A DNA stretch of 64,000 nucleotides from JASLDZ01 sp965199975 (GCA_965199975.1 OZ241340.1:2976001-3040000), one strand, 5' to 3'. Counted from the stretch's first letter, positions 35,601 through 43,128 are shown. Notes: generated by a model not told the origin, from the letters alone. Numbers and translations: made by a program.

Positions 35601-36476
35601 GGCGCCGGCGCCGAACGTCGCGCCGCCAGTGGGGGCGGAGAGGGCGACGGTGAAGGTCTCGTTCGGCTCGTTGCGGGTGTCGCCGTTGACCAGCACGTTG
35701 ATGATCTTCTGCGTGTCGCCGGCGGCGAAGGTCAGGTCGCCGGAGAGGGCGGTGTAGTCGCTATCGGCGGTGGTCGCCGTGCCATCGGCGGAGGCGTAGT
35801 GCACCGTTGTCGAACCTGTGGTGTCGCCGCTGCGGGTGATCACGAAGCCGAAGTTGGTGGTCCCGCTGTTCCCCTCCGCCTGCGTGACGCCTGCGATCGA
35901 CAGGCTCGTCGCGCCGCCGCCATTCGCCGCGTGAGCCGCCGACGTGCTGCTGAACGGCGTGTGGGTGGCGTCGTCGAGCACGGAGGTGAAGTCGGTGGCG
36001 TTGTTGTCGGTATCGGTGTTGCCATTGTTGATGCGCACCGCGCTGTGCGTGTTGTCGAGCCCAGGCGCCGGGCTCCCCTCGGCGTTGGCGGTGGAGCCGT
36101 AGCCCACGAAGTCGATAACTGAGCCGCCCGAAGGCATGGCGCCGGTGAGCAGGGTGGTGCTGCTGACCAGCGCTACCTTGCCGGCCGTACCCGAGAGCGC
36201 CAGCGTGCCCGTGGCGTCCGGCGTAGGTAGGGCCGCCATCCCACCGGTTCCGGCGGACTCCTGGATCAGGTAATATCCACCGGCCGCAATCGAGCCGGAG
36301 AGGTTGGTGGCGGCCCAGGTTGATCCGGCAGCGGATGAATATTGCACCGAATAGTTAGCCAGGCTGAAAGCGGCGTTGGTCTCGTTGTGGATGACGATGT
36401 AGTCGTTTTTGTAATATGCTCCGCTGTTGCCGCCGCCGCCGTACACTTCATCGATAGTGAGCGTTGTCGAAGGCAT
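32664..36476 (-). CDS. Secreted RTX endonuclease (ExeM/NucH type)
   Basis: This 1270-aa extracellular nuclease has a modular layout. It has a lamin-tail domain (about 5-155, DEVYGGGGNSGAYYKNDYIV), a Calx-beta domain (175-315) and an OB-like region (315-420). An endonuclease/exonuclease/phosphatase domain (about 575-870) carries AVGAYNVENLDP, SLEEIQDADG, IIVAGDFNAY and catalytic QASDHDPIV. RTX repeats cover about 910-1125. The C-terminal tail (AAYTYAYG...YLAVQ...YLFTADHTAVVF) matches the RTX proteins at 14870 and 1456. There is no Sec signal, consistent with type I export. AGGGG precedes the ATG. It is the largest cargo of element 2 and probably uses the chromosomal ABC/HlyD/TolC exporter. Confidence 0.9.
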   Translation of the reverse strand: MPSTTLTIDEVYGGGGNSGAYYKNDYIVIHNETNAAFSLANYSVQYSSAAGSTWAATNLSGSIAAGGYYLIQESAGTGGMAALPTPDATGTLALSGTAGKVALVSSTTLLTGAMPSGGSVIDFVGYGSTANAEGSPAPGLDNTHSAVRINNGNTDTDNNATDFTSVLDDATHTPFSSTSAAHAANGGGATSLSIAGVTQAEGNSGTTNFGFVITRSGDTTGSTTVHYASADGTATTADSDYTALSGDLTFAAGDTQKIINVLVNGDTRNEPNETFTVALSAPTGGATFGAGAATATGTITNDDLSVLKIGAVQGADHTSPYANQSVTVAGAVTQVVSNGFYVQDDGDGNDATSDGILVFTSSAPTVQVGQAVMVTGTVSEYAPTTNTDALTVTQLAPATNGIVVTDAATTHVVAPVIIGAGGRLPPTEVIASDNDLATFHPTTDGLDFYESLSGMVVTVKSAQAVDSTYQGSTWVVADNGAEATGLNARGGITISPNDFNPERIQVYKSTSPNYVVGDHLGDVTGVITYYSAGGAQPTPGGNYELLPSSTLPTAGVGGVLARPVTTLQGDATHLAVGAYNVENLDPTDPQARFDLLASDIVTSLKSPDIVSLEEIQDADGPGTGTNYSGMATAQKLIDAITAHGGPHYQYIEIAPTANNQNGGEPNGNIRTGFIYNPDRVTYETGSAQLINDATPGQGTRTGGDAFYNSRHPLLANFQFNGQEITVVGVHNYSRGGSQELFGANQPATNSGDDVRLDQSTELGNFLTNYKAAHPNIIVAGDFNAYYFEPSLQVLSSSSGANLTNLVQTQATTERYSTEYEGNAQQIDNLLVSPSLLNGAQFQTLHVNSGQAVANQASDHDPIVSLLSIPAAAGPTMGGGGGGDTMTADGESPPSGSTQMGGAMASTLTGTSNDDSLTAGSSGDTLLGGNGSDTLTSGAGHDQIFGNMGDDHIVVTMASQGATGYGGQGNDLIDASHSNAPNYLSGDIGNDTILSGAGFETVLGGQGDDSLVGGATAGAGSLQLLFGNQGNDTISYAGAGSVEIFGGQDNDTLSITTSGQGQTHYLFGNLGDDTLTASGGFNSLYGGQGNDVVSAANDQSGHNYLSGDIGNDQIVTSYGGFDTVRGGPGADTITLSYHRGGGADTVLVGAGDSTAQPGAGEISLDHITGFDFSRDKIVITGHAAGTTANVTTYTDSASSSTEAQAFSAAYTYAYGDSTSAHTAHVGATEYLAVQESYGGTSAVYLFTADHTAVVFTGEGVSSFQASAIAGG

Positions 36477-36760
36477 GAGCGAACCCCTGGCGTCAGGCGG
36501 CTGGCGTTGGACACAGCCGCAAAGGGGGCTTCTTTACGTATCGTTTACGACATGCTGACGAAACCGATGGGGGCGCCGCGCTTCGAGCACCACATCAGCT
36601 TGCGATGCGTCAGCCTGCCGCAGGCTTTCCTACCCACCTATGGCTCCCTCCTTCGCGTGGGGCGGCGGCTGCGGTCGCTGACCTTACACCGCACGTGACC
36701 AGCTGCATGGAAGCCTGAGCAAGACCGTCTCTGACCCGAGCGATCCATGGGCCTTCATCC
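36477..36760. other. Upstream region of the RTX nuclease
   Basis: No gene is seen in these 284 bp. On the minus strand a GTAA-N7-GTAA element (near 36536-36550) lies about 60 bp upstream of the nuclease ATG and resembles a degenerate CtrA box. The region also holds the 3' flank of the M15-like gene. Confidence 0.35.
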
Positions 36761-37405
36761 TCAGCCTGGGCTTGGCGCATAGTTGACAGGAGGGAAGCCC
36801 GCGTAGAGCGCCGCGCGATCTTCCACTGAGATCGGAGCTCGACAAGGACTAACCAATACCCCTTTTGGAGCGAGCGTGGCGCTGATCTCTTGCTTGGGAT
36901 TATCGCGCCAGCCGATGTTGAAGGCGGTCTGCTTGCTGAAAAAGACGACGCGGTGGAACGCTACGTGGTCATAGAGCCACCACGCCAGCCTGAGCCACTC
37001 TGTCTCGCTGAAGCGCTCTTGGAACCAGGGGATCACGACGCAGGCGCAAGCGCCGGCATTCCCCTCTGCGTCGCGCATATCCCAGATATGATCGGCATAG
37101 CTGTAGGCGTTGCGAGCGCACTTGAGACCGGCCTCGTGGCCGAAGGCGTTGAGCTCGGGTGAGCGGTAGCCCGAGCGGATGTGGATCCGTCCGAACGTCG
37201 CCTGCAGCGGCTCGAGGATCTCCTCGCAAAGGCGGCGGCCGGCTTGAACCAGAAGGTCCTGGTCGACGGGCTGATTAGGCAGGCCGAAGGCAGCGGCGAT
37301 CTCGCTGTAGAGGAAATCTCGGAGGTAAAACGTCTGTGAGAGGCGGATGCGGCCGAGCTCCTCCAGCGCCCAGAAGTTTGCCCTCCCGCCGCGCAGATCC
37401 ACCAT
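36761..37405 (-). CDS. Peptidase M15-like protein
   Basis: This encodes 214 aa. The segment IHIRSGYRSPELNAFGHEAGLKCARNAYS is shared with M15/VanY-type zinc carboxypeptidases ('SGYRSP-x-x-N'), followed by ADHIWDM where these enzymes have a metal His and Asp. The C-terminal half is unfamiliar. It may cleave peptidoglycan, like a phage lysis enzyme, but activity is uncertain. The ATG at 37405 follows GGAGGAG. It begins 12 nt after the integrase stop, so the two are probably co-transcribed. Confidence 0.55.
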   Translation of the reverse strand: MVDLRGGRANFWALEELGRIRLSQTFYLRDFLYSEIAAAFGLPNQPVDQDLLVQAGRRLCEEILEPLQATFGRIHIRSGYRSPELNAFGHEAGLKCARNAYSYADHIWDMRDAEGNAGACACVVIPWFQERFSETEWLRLAWWLYDHVAFHRVVFFSKQTAFNIGWRDNPKQEISATLAPKGVLVSPCRAPISVEDRAALYAGFPPVNYAPSPG

Positions 37406-37417
37406 GTGCTCCTCCAC

Positions 37418-38689
37418 CTATCTGCCCATGATCAGCTGGCTCGTGCGCTCGCTAAGCGCCTGCGTTGTGGTATCAGAAAGGTGCATGTAGCGCTCAGTTG
37501 TGCGGGTGCTGGAGTGGCCCAGAACTCGACTGATGGTGTAGATATTCTCGCTATTTTGAAGGGCAAGGCTGGCGAAGCTGTGTCGTAGATCGTGAATACG
37601 AAGGCCTTGGAAGCCAGCAGCCTCGCGCAGCTCGCTCCAAGCCTTCTGAAGTCCTGTTGTGTGAGCGCCTGCGCCTTTGTTGGCGGGGAAGACACTCTCC
37701 TCCGTCTTCAGGCGATGGCGCAGAATATCACAAGCCGCCTCGCTAAGGGGGATGACACGCGTCCCCGAAACGCCGCCGGACTTGGTACGCTCCGGCTGCA
37801 GAATGAGCCTCCGACGCACCAGATCGATTTCGCGCCACTGCAGAGCCTGGATCTCCATCTTGCGAGCGCCGGTGAGGAGCAGGAGCCGGAGAATGTCTCC
37901 GAACCCCGAGTTGAAGCCTTCCTCCCGCTCCAGCCTGTCCAGCGTCGTGAATAGGTGCTTAGCCTCCTCCGCCGACAGGAAGCGCTCACGCGCCGGCGCC
38001 TTTGGCAGCCTAAACCCCTTGACCGGATTGTCTTTGAGGTAGCCCTGTTCGATCGCCCAGGTGAACATGGCCGAGGTGGCGCATAAGGCGCGCCGCGCAG
38101 GCTCCAAGCCTCCACGGACTCGCGCATAGCCTTGCCGGCTCGTGCGGATCACACCCGCTGTCCCACCGTCTCTGATCTGCGCGATGAGGTGGCCAACGTC
38201 GTCTCGGCGAATACGTCCCAGCGAGACCTTGCCCAGCACCGGTCGTACGTGCCTCTCCAGGTTGGATCTGTCCGTTTTCCAGCTGGTTTCTCGCTTGGCG
38301 GGACGGCTGAGTGGACCGCGTTCTAAGTAGGCGGAGATCAGCCAGCCCACCGACATCGCATCACGCCGGTCGACTTGGCGTCCCGCCTGGGGGTCCTCGC
38401 CAGCCGAGACGCTAGCCCCAACGGCTAGCGCCTCTCGGCGAGCGTCGGCAGCGGAGCATTGCTTCGGAAACCTGCCCAGGGTGTACCACCGCGCATGCGT
38501 CTCCGTTTTGTAGTAGAAGCTCAAGGTCTTGGCGCCTGTTGGAATGACATGCACGTTTAAGCCAGCGAGTTCGATGTCCCAGACACGGTAGGCGGTCGCT
38601 CCAGGCTCCAGCGCCGTCAACGCTGCGTCATCCAAAAATCTCTGAGGGTGGATTGTGCGCGAGCTCAGTTTGCGTTTATGCATTGCCAT
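37418..38689 (-). CDS. P4-type tyrosine integrase of element 2
   Basis: This encodes 423 aa. It has the N-terminal arm-binding DUF4102-like domain (GLNVHVIPTGAKTLSFYYKT, WYTLGRFP), a core-binding SAM-like domain, and the catalytic domain with TGARKMEIQALQW, HDLRHSFASLA and LGHSSTRTTERYMHL. All of R, H-x-x-R, H and Y are present. It starts at ATG 38689, overlapping the small upstream ORF. The truncated tRNA 5' half and its promoter lie about 670 bp upstream in the same orientation. It is unrelated in N-terminal domain to the integrase at 24038. Confidence 0.93.
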   Translation of the reverse strand: MAMHKRKLSSRTIHPQRFLDDAALTALEPGATAYRVWDIELAGLNVHVIPTGAKTLSFYYKTETHARWYTLGRFPKQCSAADARREALAVGASVSAGEDPQAGRQVDRRDAMSVGWLISAYLERGPLSRPAKRETSWKTDRSNLERHVRPVLGKVSLGRIRRDDVGHLIAQIRDGGTAGVIRTSRQGYARVRGGLEPARRALCATSAMFTWAIEQGYLKDNPVKGFRLPKAPARERFLSAEEAKHLFTTLDRLEREEGFNSGFGDILRLLLLTGARKMEIQALQWREIDLVRRRLILQPERTKSGGVSGTRVIPLSEAACDILRHRLKTEESVFPANKGAGAHTTGLQKAWSELREAAGFQGLRIHDLRHSFASLALQNSENIYTISRVLGHSSTRTTERYMHLSDTTTQALSERTSQLIMGR

Positions 38690-38870
38690 CAAACCCCATT
38701 AGCATCATTCCGGCCTGAGTGAGGATCGAGAGGTCGGCTATATCGCGCTCTAGTGCACGCCACCGCTGTCGCCACGTCTCATCGTACGGCTCAGAGGGCA
38801 GAGGCTCGGAAAGTCTGGAGATCAGCTGGGTAGCCGCTCCTGATATTGAAAACATCGCATCTTTAACCAT
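38676..38870 (-). CDS. Small protein coupled to the integrase
   Basis: This encodes 64 aa, starting MVKDAMFSISGAATQLISRL after GGGAGAA. Its end overlaps the integrase start by 14 nt. It is mostly helical (ETWRQRWRALERDIADLSILTQAG). It could be an excisionase-like or regulatory partner, but no helix-turn-helix is evident. Confidence 0.5.
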   Translation of the reverse strand: MVKDAMFSISGAATQLISRLSEPLPSEPYDETWRQRWRALERDIADLSILTQAGMMLMGFDGNA

Positions 38871-39357
38871 GGCCGTTCTCCCAATGTGAGCGCCACGTGA
38901 TTGCTCTAGTGGTGTAACTAGTCGAGCCCACCTTGGTGGGGGGGCTGGCTTGACTTGAGAGCGCACTCAGCGCGTCTCGGAATGTTGGGGATCGCGCGCC
39001 ACCCGGCGGATTTTCGGGCGTATGAGCCCGAGCGGCCAGAATATTCTGGGCTGGGGGCGGCCCGCCGTTTTTTGCTTGCGAATACTGCCCGTCTCTCTGC
39101 CGGAGGCGGTCGCTGTCGTGCTAGATAAGTCGGCTAGCGGCTGACGCTAAGGCAAGAAAAAGATCAAAATTCGGTGCCAGAATTCGGTGCAGCACCGATT
39201 TGCGCGGCCCAAAGCGTCTGTCTGGGGCACGCCGGGACGTTTCGGCGCGCCAAGTTGGCGTCGCTAGTCCGCAGGCTAGATTTGAGCTTAAGAGCTGATG
39301 AGGCGGCTAAATGCCGACGTGGCCCCAAGTTTTGCGCTAGATGAAGCCAAGCATGCT
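38871..39357. other. Right end of element 2, integrase leader and possible arm sites
   Basis: There is no gene in these 487 bp. Two direct copies of AATTCGGTGC (39168-39177 and 39181-39190), with a partly palindromic GGTGCAGCACC next to them, are candidate integrase arm-type sites. Confidence 0.45.
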
Positions 39358-39396
39358 TTGCGAACGAGGCGCTCTACCAACTGAGCTACGGCCCCC
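39358..39396 (-). repeat. Right att copy: 5' half of a tRNA-Ala(CGC) gene
   Basis: These 39 bp are identical to 26101-26139 of the intact tRNA: acceptor 5' strand, D-arm and anticodon stem up to TTCGCAA. The sequence then departs into the island. It joins the 3' half at 16562-16606 through the shared TTGCG. Confidence 0.92.
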
Positions 39397-39424
39397 TCCA
39401 GCTGCGCTCCGCGAGGGAGCGGGC

Positions 39425-39453
39425 AAGTAAGGGAAAGGCCCGAAGCCTGTCAA
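39425..39453 (-). promoter_or_regulatory. Orphan chromosomal tRNA-Ala promoter
   Basis: The minus strand reads TTGACA, 17 nt, TTACTT, the same spacing as for the intact tRNA. It now drives only the 39-bp tRNA remnant, and beyond it the integrase operon of element 2. Confidence 0.7.
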
Positions 39454-39458
39454 TGCGC

Positions 39459-39499
39459 CTGTCAGCCTCGCTCACGCCGAGTGTGAGCGAGGCTGACAG
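39459..39499. repeat. 17-bp perfect inverted repeat
   Basis: The arms 39459-39475 and 39483-39499 are perfectly complementary with a 7-nt loop. It lies just upstream of the orphan tRNA promoter and 100 bp before the old yellow enzyme gene. There is no T-run in either direction. Confidence 0.85.
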
Positions 39500-39598
39500 G
39501 GTCGACAGGAGCCCTGCGCCACGCTCGACTGGCGGCGGCGGCGGGGCGGGCCTACCTGCCCGCTGCGGCGCTTGGAGCCGCGCCGCGCCGAGCCCGCC

Positions 39599-40687
39599 AT
39601 GCCCTCCCTGTTCGATCCGATCCGCCTCGGCGCGATCGAGGCGCCCAACCGCATGCTCATGGCGCCGCTCACCCGCGGCCGGAGCACGCGCGAGCACGTG
39701 CCGACGCCGCTCATGGGCGAGTACTATGCGCAGCGGGCCAGCGCGGGCCTGATCATCTCGGAAGCCACGGGGATCAGTCGCGAGGGGCTGGGCTGGCCGT
39801 ATGCGCCGGGCGTGTGGACGCAGGCGCAGGTCGAGGGATGGAAGCCCGTCGTCGAGGCGGTGCACGGCGCTGGCGGACGCATCGTATGCCAGCTGTGGCA
39901 CATGGGGCGCATCGTGCACCCGAGCTTCCTGGGCGGGGATGCGCCCGTCTCGTCGTCGGCCACGACCGCGCCGGGCAACGCCCATACCTACGACGGCAAG
40001 CAGCCCTACGCGCAAGCGAGGCCGCTCGGGACGGACGAGATCCCCCGCCTGCTCGAGGACTACCGCCGCGCCGCACGCAACGCGATCGCCGCAGGTTTCG
40101 ACGGGGTGCAGATTCACGCCGCCAACGGCTACCTCATAGACCAATTCCTGCGCGACGGCGCCAACCACCGAGCCGACATCTACGGCGGCCCCGTCGACAA
40201 CCGCGTGCGGCTGCTGCGCGAGGTCGCCCAGGCGGTGGCCGACACGGTGGGCGGCGATCTCACCGGCGTGCGCCTCTCGCCCAACGGCGCGGTGCAGGGT
40301 GTCGACGACAGCGATCCGCATGCCCTGTTCGCTGCGGCGGGCGCTGCGCTCAAGGCGGCGGGCGTGGCCTGGGTCGAGGCGCGGGAAGGCGCGGCCGACA
40401 GCACCTTCGTGCCCGGCACGGCAGCGCCCGTGTCGCCGGCCATCAAGGCGGCCTTCGGCGGCCCCTTCGTGCTCAACTCCGACTTCGACGGCGCCAGCGC
40501 CCAGCGCGCGCTGGACGAGGGCCGCGCCGACGCCATCGCTTTCGGACGCCCCTTCATCGCCAATCCCGACCTGCCGGCGCGCCTGCGCCGCGAGGCCGAG
40601 CTCGCAGCGAGCGATATGAAGACTTGGTACAGCCAGGGCCGCGAGGGCTACGCCGACTACCCCGCGCTGCAGCCCGAAACGGTCTGA
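39599..40687 (+). CDS. Old yellow enzyme / alkene reductase
   Basis: This 362-aa FMN-dependent NAD(P)H ene-reductase acts on activated alkenes or nitro compounds. It has the TIM-barrel signatures LFDPIRLGAIEAPNRMLMAPLTR, the flavin-contacting QLWHMGRIVHPSF, the catalytic HAANGYLIDQFL (His/Asn pair) and C-terminal FGRPFIANPDLP. This is the NemA/XenB-like class. ATG 39599 matches the family start. It is the first gene right of the island and reads away from it. Confidence 0.93.
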   Translation: MPSLFDPIRLGAIEAPNRMLMAPLTRGRSTREHVPTPLMGEYYAQRASAGLIISEATGISREGLGWPYAPGVWTQAQVEGWKPVVEAVHGAGGRIVCQLWHMGRIVHPSFLGGDAPVSSSATTAPGNAHTYDGKQPYAQARPLGTDEIPRLLEDYRRAARNAIAAGFDGVQIHAANGYLIDQFLRDGANHRADIYGGPVDNRVRLLREVAQAVADTVGGDLTGVRLSPNGAVQGVDDSDPHALFAAAGAALKAAGVAWVEAREGAADSTFVPGTAAPVSPAIKAAFGGPFVLNSDFDGASAQRALDEGRADAIAFGRPFIANPDLPARLRREAELAASDMKTWYSQGREGYADYPALQPETV

Positions 40688-40696
40688 GGGGGATCG

Positions 40697-40725
40697 GGCG
40701 AGAGGCGGTCGACCCGCCTCTCGCC
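40697..40725. terminator. 12-bp hairpin after the ene-reductase gene
   Basis: The perfect 12-bp arms 40697-40708 and 40714-40725 (loop 5 nt) begin 10 bp after the stop codon. A T-run is missing, so this is a probable but not classical terminator. Confidence 0.5.
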
Positions 40726-40745
40726 GATGGGCTAGGGTCGCCGCC

Positions 40746-41261
40746 ATGCGTTTGCGCCCCTGTCTCGCCGCCGCCCTGGCCCTCGTCGCCTCCGGCTGCG
40801 CCACCGTGCCCAGGCTTTCGGCGGCCAACGACATCCACGCCTTCCTGGTGGCGGTGCGCAACGGCGACCGCGAAGGCTTCGACGCGCACGTCGACCGTGG
40901 CGCGCTGAAGACGCAGCTGCGCTCGCGGGTGCTGGGCGAGACCGCGCGCGCCAGCGGCACGGGCAGCTGGGCCACGCTGGGCGCAGCGCTGGCCGGCCCG
41001 CTGGTGGACGTGGCGGTGGACGCGCTGGTGCAACCCGCGGTGTTCCGCGCCGAGGCCGTGCGCCTGGGCTACGACCCCGCCCGTCCGATCCCCTCCACCC
41101 TGGCGCTGGCGGCGCTAGTGCGCCCGGTGGGCGACGGGCGCGTGTGCGTGACCACCGCACACGGCGGCCCATGCGTGTTCGATTTCGACGACGAGGGCGG
41201 GGCCTGGCGGCTGACCGGCTATGAGGGGCCGTTGAAGCTTCCACCACCCGTCAGGCGCTGA
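40746..41261 (+). CDS. DUF2939-like lipoprotein
   Basis: This encodes 171 aa with a lipoprotein signal peptide (MRLRPCLAAALALVASGCA, lipobox ASGC). The mature part has NDIHAFLVAVRNGDREGFDAHVDRGALKTQLRS, the pattern of DUF2939 proteins. It is probably anchored in the periplasm and has no known role. It lies 11 bp before the antiporter gene on the same strand and may share its transcript. Confidence 0.75.
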   Translation: MRLRPCLAAALALVASGCATVPRLSAANDIHAFLVAVRNGDREGFDAHVDRGALKTQLRSRVLGETARASGTGSWATLGAALAGPLVDVAVDALVQPAVFRAEAVRLGYDPARPIPSTLALAALVRPVGDGRVCVTTAHGGPCVFDFDDEGGAWRLTGYEGPLKLPPPVRR

Positions 41262-41272
41262 GAACGCCGCCG

Positions 41273-43039
41273 ATGCCGGGGGGCATGCTCACCATCGTCG
41301 CCGTGCTGCTGGCCGCGGCGGTGGTGACGGTCTCGCTGTCGCGGCGGGCGGGGCTGGGCTCGATCGTGGGCTACCTCATCGCCGGGGTGCTGATCGGGCC
41401 CTCGGGCCTGCGGCTGGTCACCGACGTGGACGCCATCACGGAGATCGCCGAGCTCGGCGTGCTCATGCTCCTGTTCCTGATCGGGCTGGAGCTGCGGCTG
41501 GGCCGCATCTGGGCCATGCGCCGCTCGGTGTTCGGCCTGGGGCTGGCGCAGGTGGCGCTCACCGGCGCTGCGCTCGCCGCCGCGGCTCGGCTGGCGGGGG
41601 CCAATCCGGTGACCTCGCTGGTGGTGGGGCTGGGCCTGGCGCTCTCCTCCACAGCCATCGTGCTGCCCATGCTGGCGGAGCGGGGGCTCCTGACCAAGGC
41701 GTCGGGGCGCGACAGCTTCGCGGTGCTCCTGTTCCAGGATTTGGCGTCAGTGCCGATGGTGGCCCTGATCCCGCTCCTCGCCGGCCACGCAGCGGGAGGC
41801 CCCGTTTGGCCGGCGGTGCTCAAGGCTGTGGTGGGCGTGGCGGTGATCCTCTTGGGCGGCCGCTACCTGATCGGACCGCTGTTCCGGCTGGTGGGGGCCA
41901 GGTCGCAGGAGGTGTTCACCGCGACAGCCCTCCTGATCGTGGCCGGGGCGGCGGCGCTGGCGGGGGCGGCGGGGCTGCCGATGTCGCTGGGCGCCTTCGC
42001 CGCGGGGGTGGTGCTGTCGGAGAGCCCCTACCGCCACGAGCTGAAGGCCGACGTGGAGCCGTTCGAAGGGCTGCTGCTCGGCTTCTTCTTCATGTCGGTG
42101 GGCATGGGCGCCGACCTGCGCCTCGCCCTGCACGAGCCGCTGGACATCCTCCTCGGCGTGATCGTGCTCCTGGGGGTGAAGGCGGGCGTCGGATACGCGC
42201 TGGGCCGGCTGCGCGGGCAGGCGCAGGACACCGCGGTGCGCTTCGCCCTGGCGCTGCCGCAGGGGAGCGAGTTCGCCTTCGTGCTGTTCGGCGCGGCGGT
42301 GGCGGCGGGCGCTCTGCCGCAGGCGGCGGCCTCGCGCGCCACGCTGGTGATCACCCTTTCCATGCTGGCGAGCCCGGTGATCTTCTCGCTTTCGGAGCGC
42401 TGGCTGCTGCCGCGGCTCGTCACCGCGCCCAAGCCGACGCCCGAGGGGCTGGCGGAGGTGACGCCCGCGCCGGTGCTGATCTGCGGCTTCGGCCGCTTCG
42501 GCCAGATCGTGGGCCGCATCCTGCGCGGGCGCGGCGTCGACTTCACCGCCATCGACTCCGACCCCGAGGCGCTGGAGACCCTGCGCCGCTTCGGGCAGAC
42601 GGTGTACTTCGGCGACGCCACGCGGCTTGACCTGCTGCAGGCGGCCGGCGCGGCTGAAGCCAGCGTGATCGTGCTGGCGCTGCCCGATCCCGAGCCGTCG
42701 GCGGCGGCGGCGCGCCTCCTGCGCGAACACTTCCCGCAAGCGCGGGTAGTGGCGCGCGCCCGCAATCGCCAGCATGTCTACGAGCTGATGGAGCTGGGCG
42801 TCGCCGACATCGTGCGCGAGACCTTCTTCTCCTCCTTACGCGCCACCGAGATGACGCTGCGGGCGATCGGCCATCCTGAGCGTTCGGCGCGGCGCTGGGT
42901 GCAGCTCTTCCGCGAGCACGACGAGGGGCTCCTGCAGAGCGGCTTCGCCTTCCATGACGACGAGGCCCAGCTGGTGCAGACCGGCAAGCAGGCCGCCGAG
43001 GAACTCAAGGGCCTGCTCGAAGCCGACGAACCCGGCTAG
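41273..43039 (+). CDS. CPA2-type K+/H+ antiporter with RCK domain
   Basis: This 588-aa inner-membrane monovalent cation:proton antiporter is of the KefB/KefC type. It has about 12 hydrophobic helices in residues 1-385 (SIVGYLIAGVLIGPSGLRLV, LGVLMLLFLIGLELRLGRIW). A cytoplasmic TrkA-N/RCK domain starts at about 400 (LICGFGRFGQIVGRILRGRG, GDATRLDLL). A short C-terminal helix region follows. The start could also be the ATG 12 bp downstream. It exports K+ in exchange for protons. Confidence 0.92.
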   Translation: MPGGMLTIVAVLLAAAVVTVSLSRRAGLGSIVGYLIAGVLIGPSGLRLVTDVDAITEIAELGVLMLLFLIGLELRLGRIWAMRRSVFGLGLAQVALTGAALAAAARLAGANPVTSLVVGLGLALSSTAIVLPMLAERGLLTKASGRDSFAVLLFQDLASVPMVALIPLLAGHAAGGPVWPAVLKAVVGVAVILLGGRYLIGPLFRLVGARSQEVFTATALLIVAGAAALAGAAGLPMSLGAFAAGVVLSESPYRHELKADVEPFEGLLLGFFFMSVGMGADLRLALHEPLDILLGVIVLLGVKAGVGYALGRLRGQAQDTAVRFALALPQGSEFAFVLFGAAVAAGALPQAAASRATLVITLSMLASPVIFSLSERWLLPRLVTAPKPTPEGLAEVTPAPVLICGFGRFGQIVGRILRGRGVDFTAIDSDPEALETLRRFGQTVYFGDATRLDLLQAAGAAEASVIVLALPDPEPSAAAARLLREHFPQARVVARARNRQHVYELMELGVADIVRETFFSSLRATEMTLRAIGHPERSARRWVQLFREHDEGLLQSGFAFHDDEAQLVQTGKQAAEELKGLLEADEPG

Positions 43040-43128
43040 CCAGGCGCCAACCTCCCCGCCTCACGCCGAGTCTCGATTTTGCGTCATCGCCGCTACCCGG
43101 CCATGAGCTGATGACCTAGACCGCCCCC

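Larger units (their letters stand above)
26106..39357. mobile_element. Genomic island element 2 (tRNA-Ala site)
   Basis: This is a 13.3-kb element between the intact tRNA and the truncated 5' half at 39358-39396. It supplies the intact tRNA with its 5' half and promoter. Cargo is a ParB-methyltransferase, DUF5681 and terminase cassette, a nuclease/XRE pair, a glycosyltransferase, an RTX nuclease, an M15-like protein and a P4-type integrase at the right end. No structural phage genes remain. Confidence 0.75.

Noticed and set aside
34158..36122. Long plus-strand frames opposite the RTX nuclease
   Set aside because: They are shadows of a repeat-rich gene with recognised domains on the minus strand; no start signals.
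26008..39226. 15-bp exact match (AAGCGTCTGTCTGGG) near both integrases, at 26008-26022 and 39212-39226
   Set aside because: A match of this length is near chance for two regions of this size, and the two integrases belong to different types; not enough to call arm sites.
39453..39598. Extension of the ene-reductase frame or a small ORF across the hairpin
   Set aside because: The family start MPSLFDP at 39599 is clear and the upstream frames follow the palindrome.
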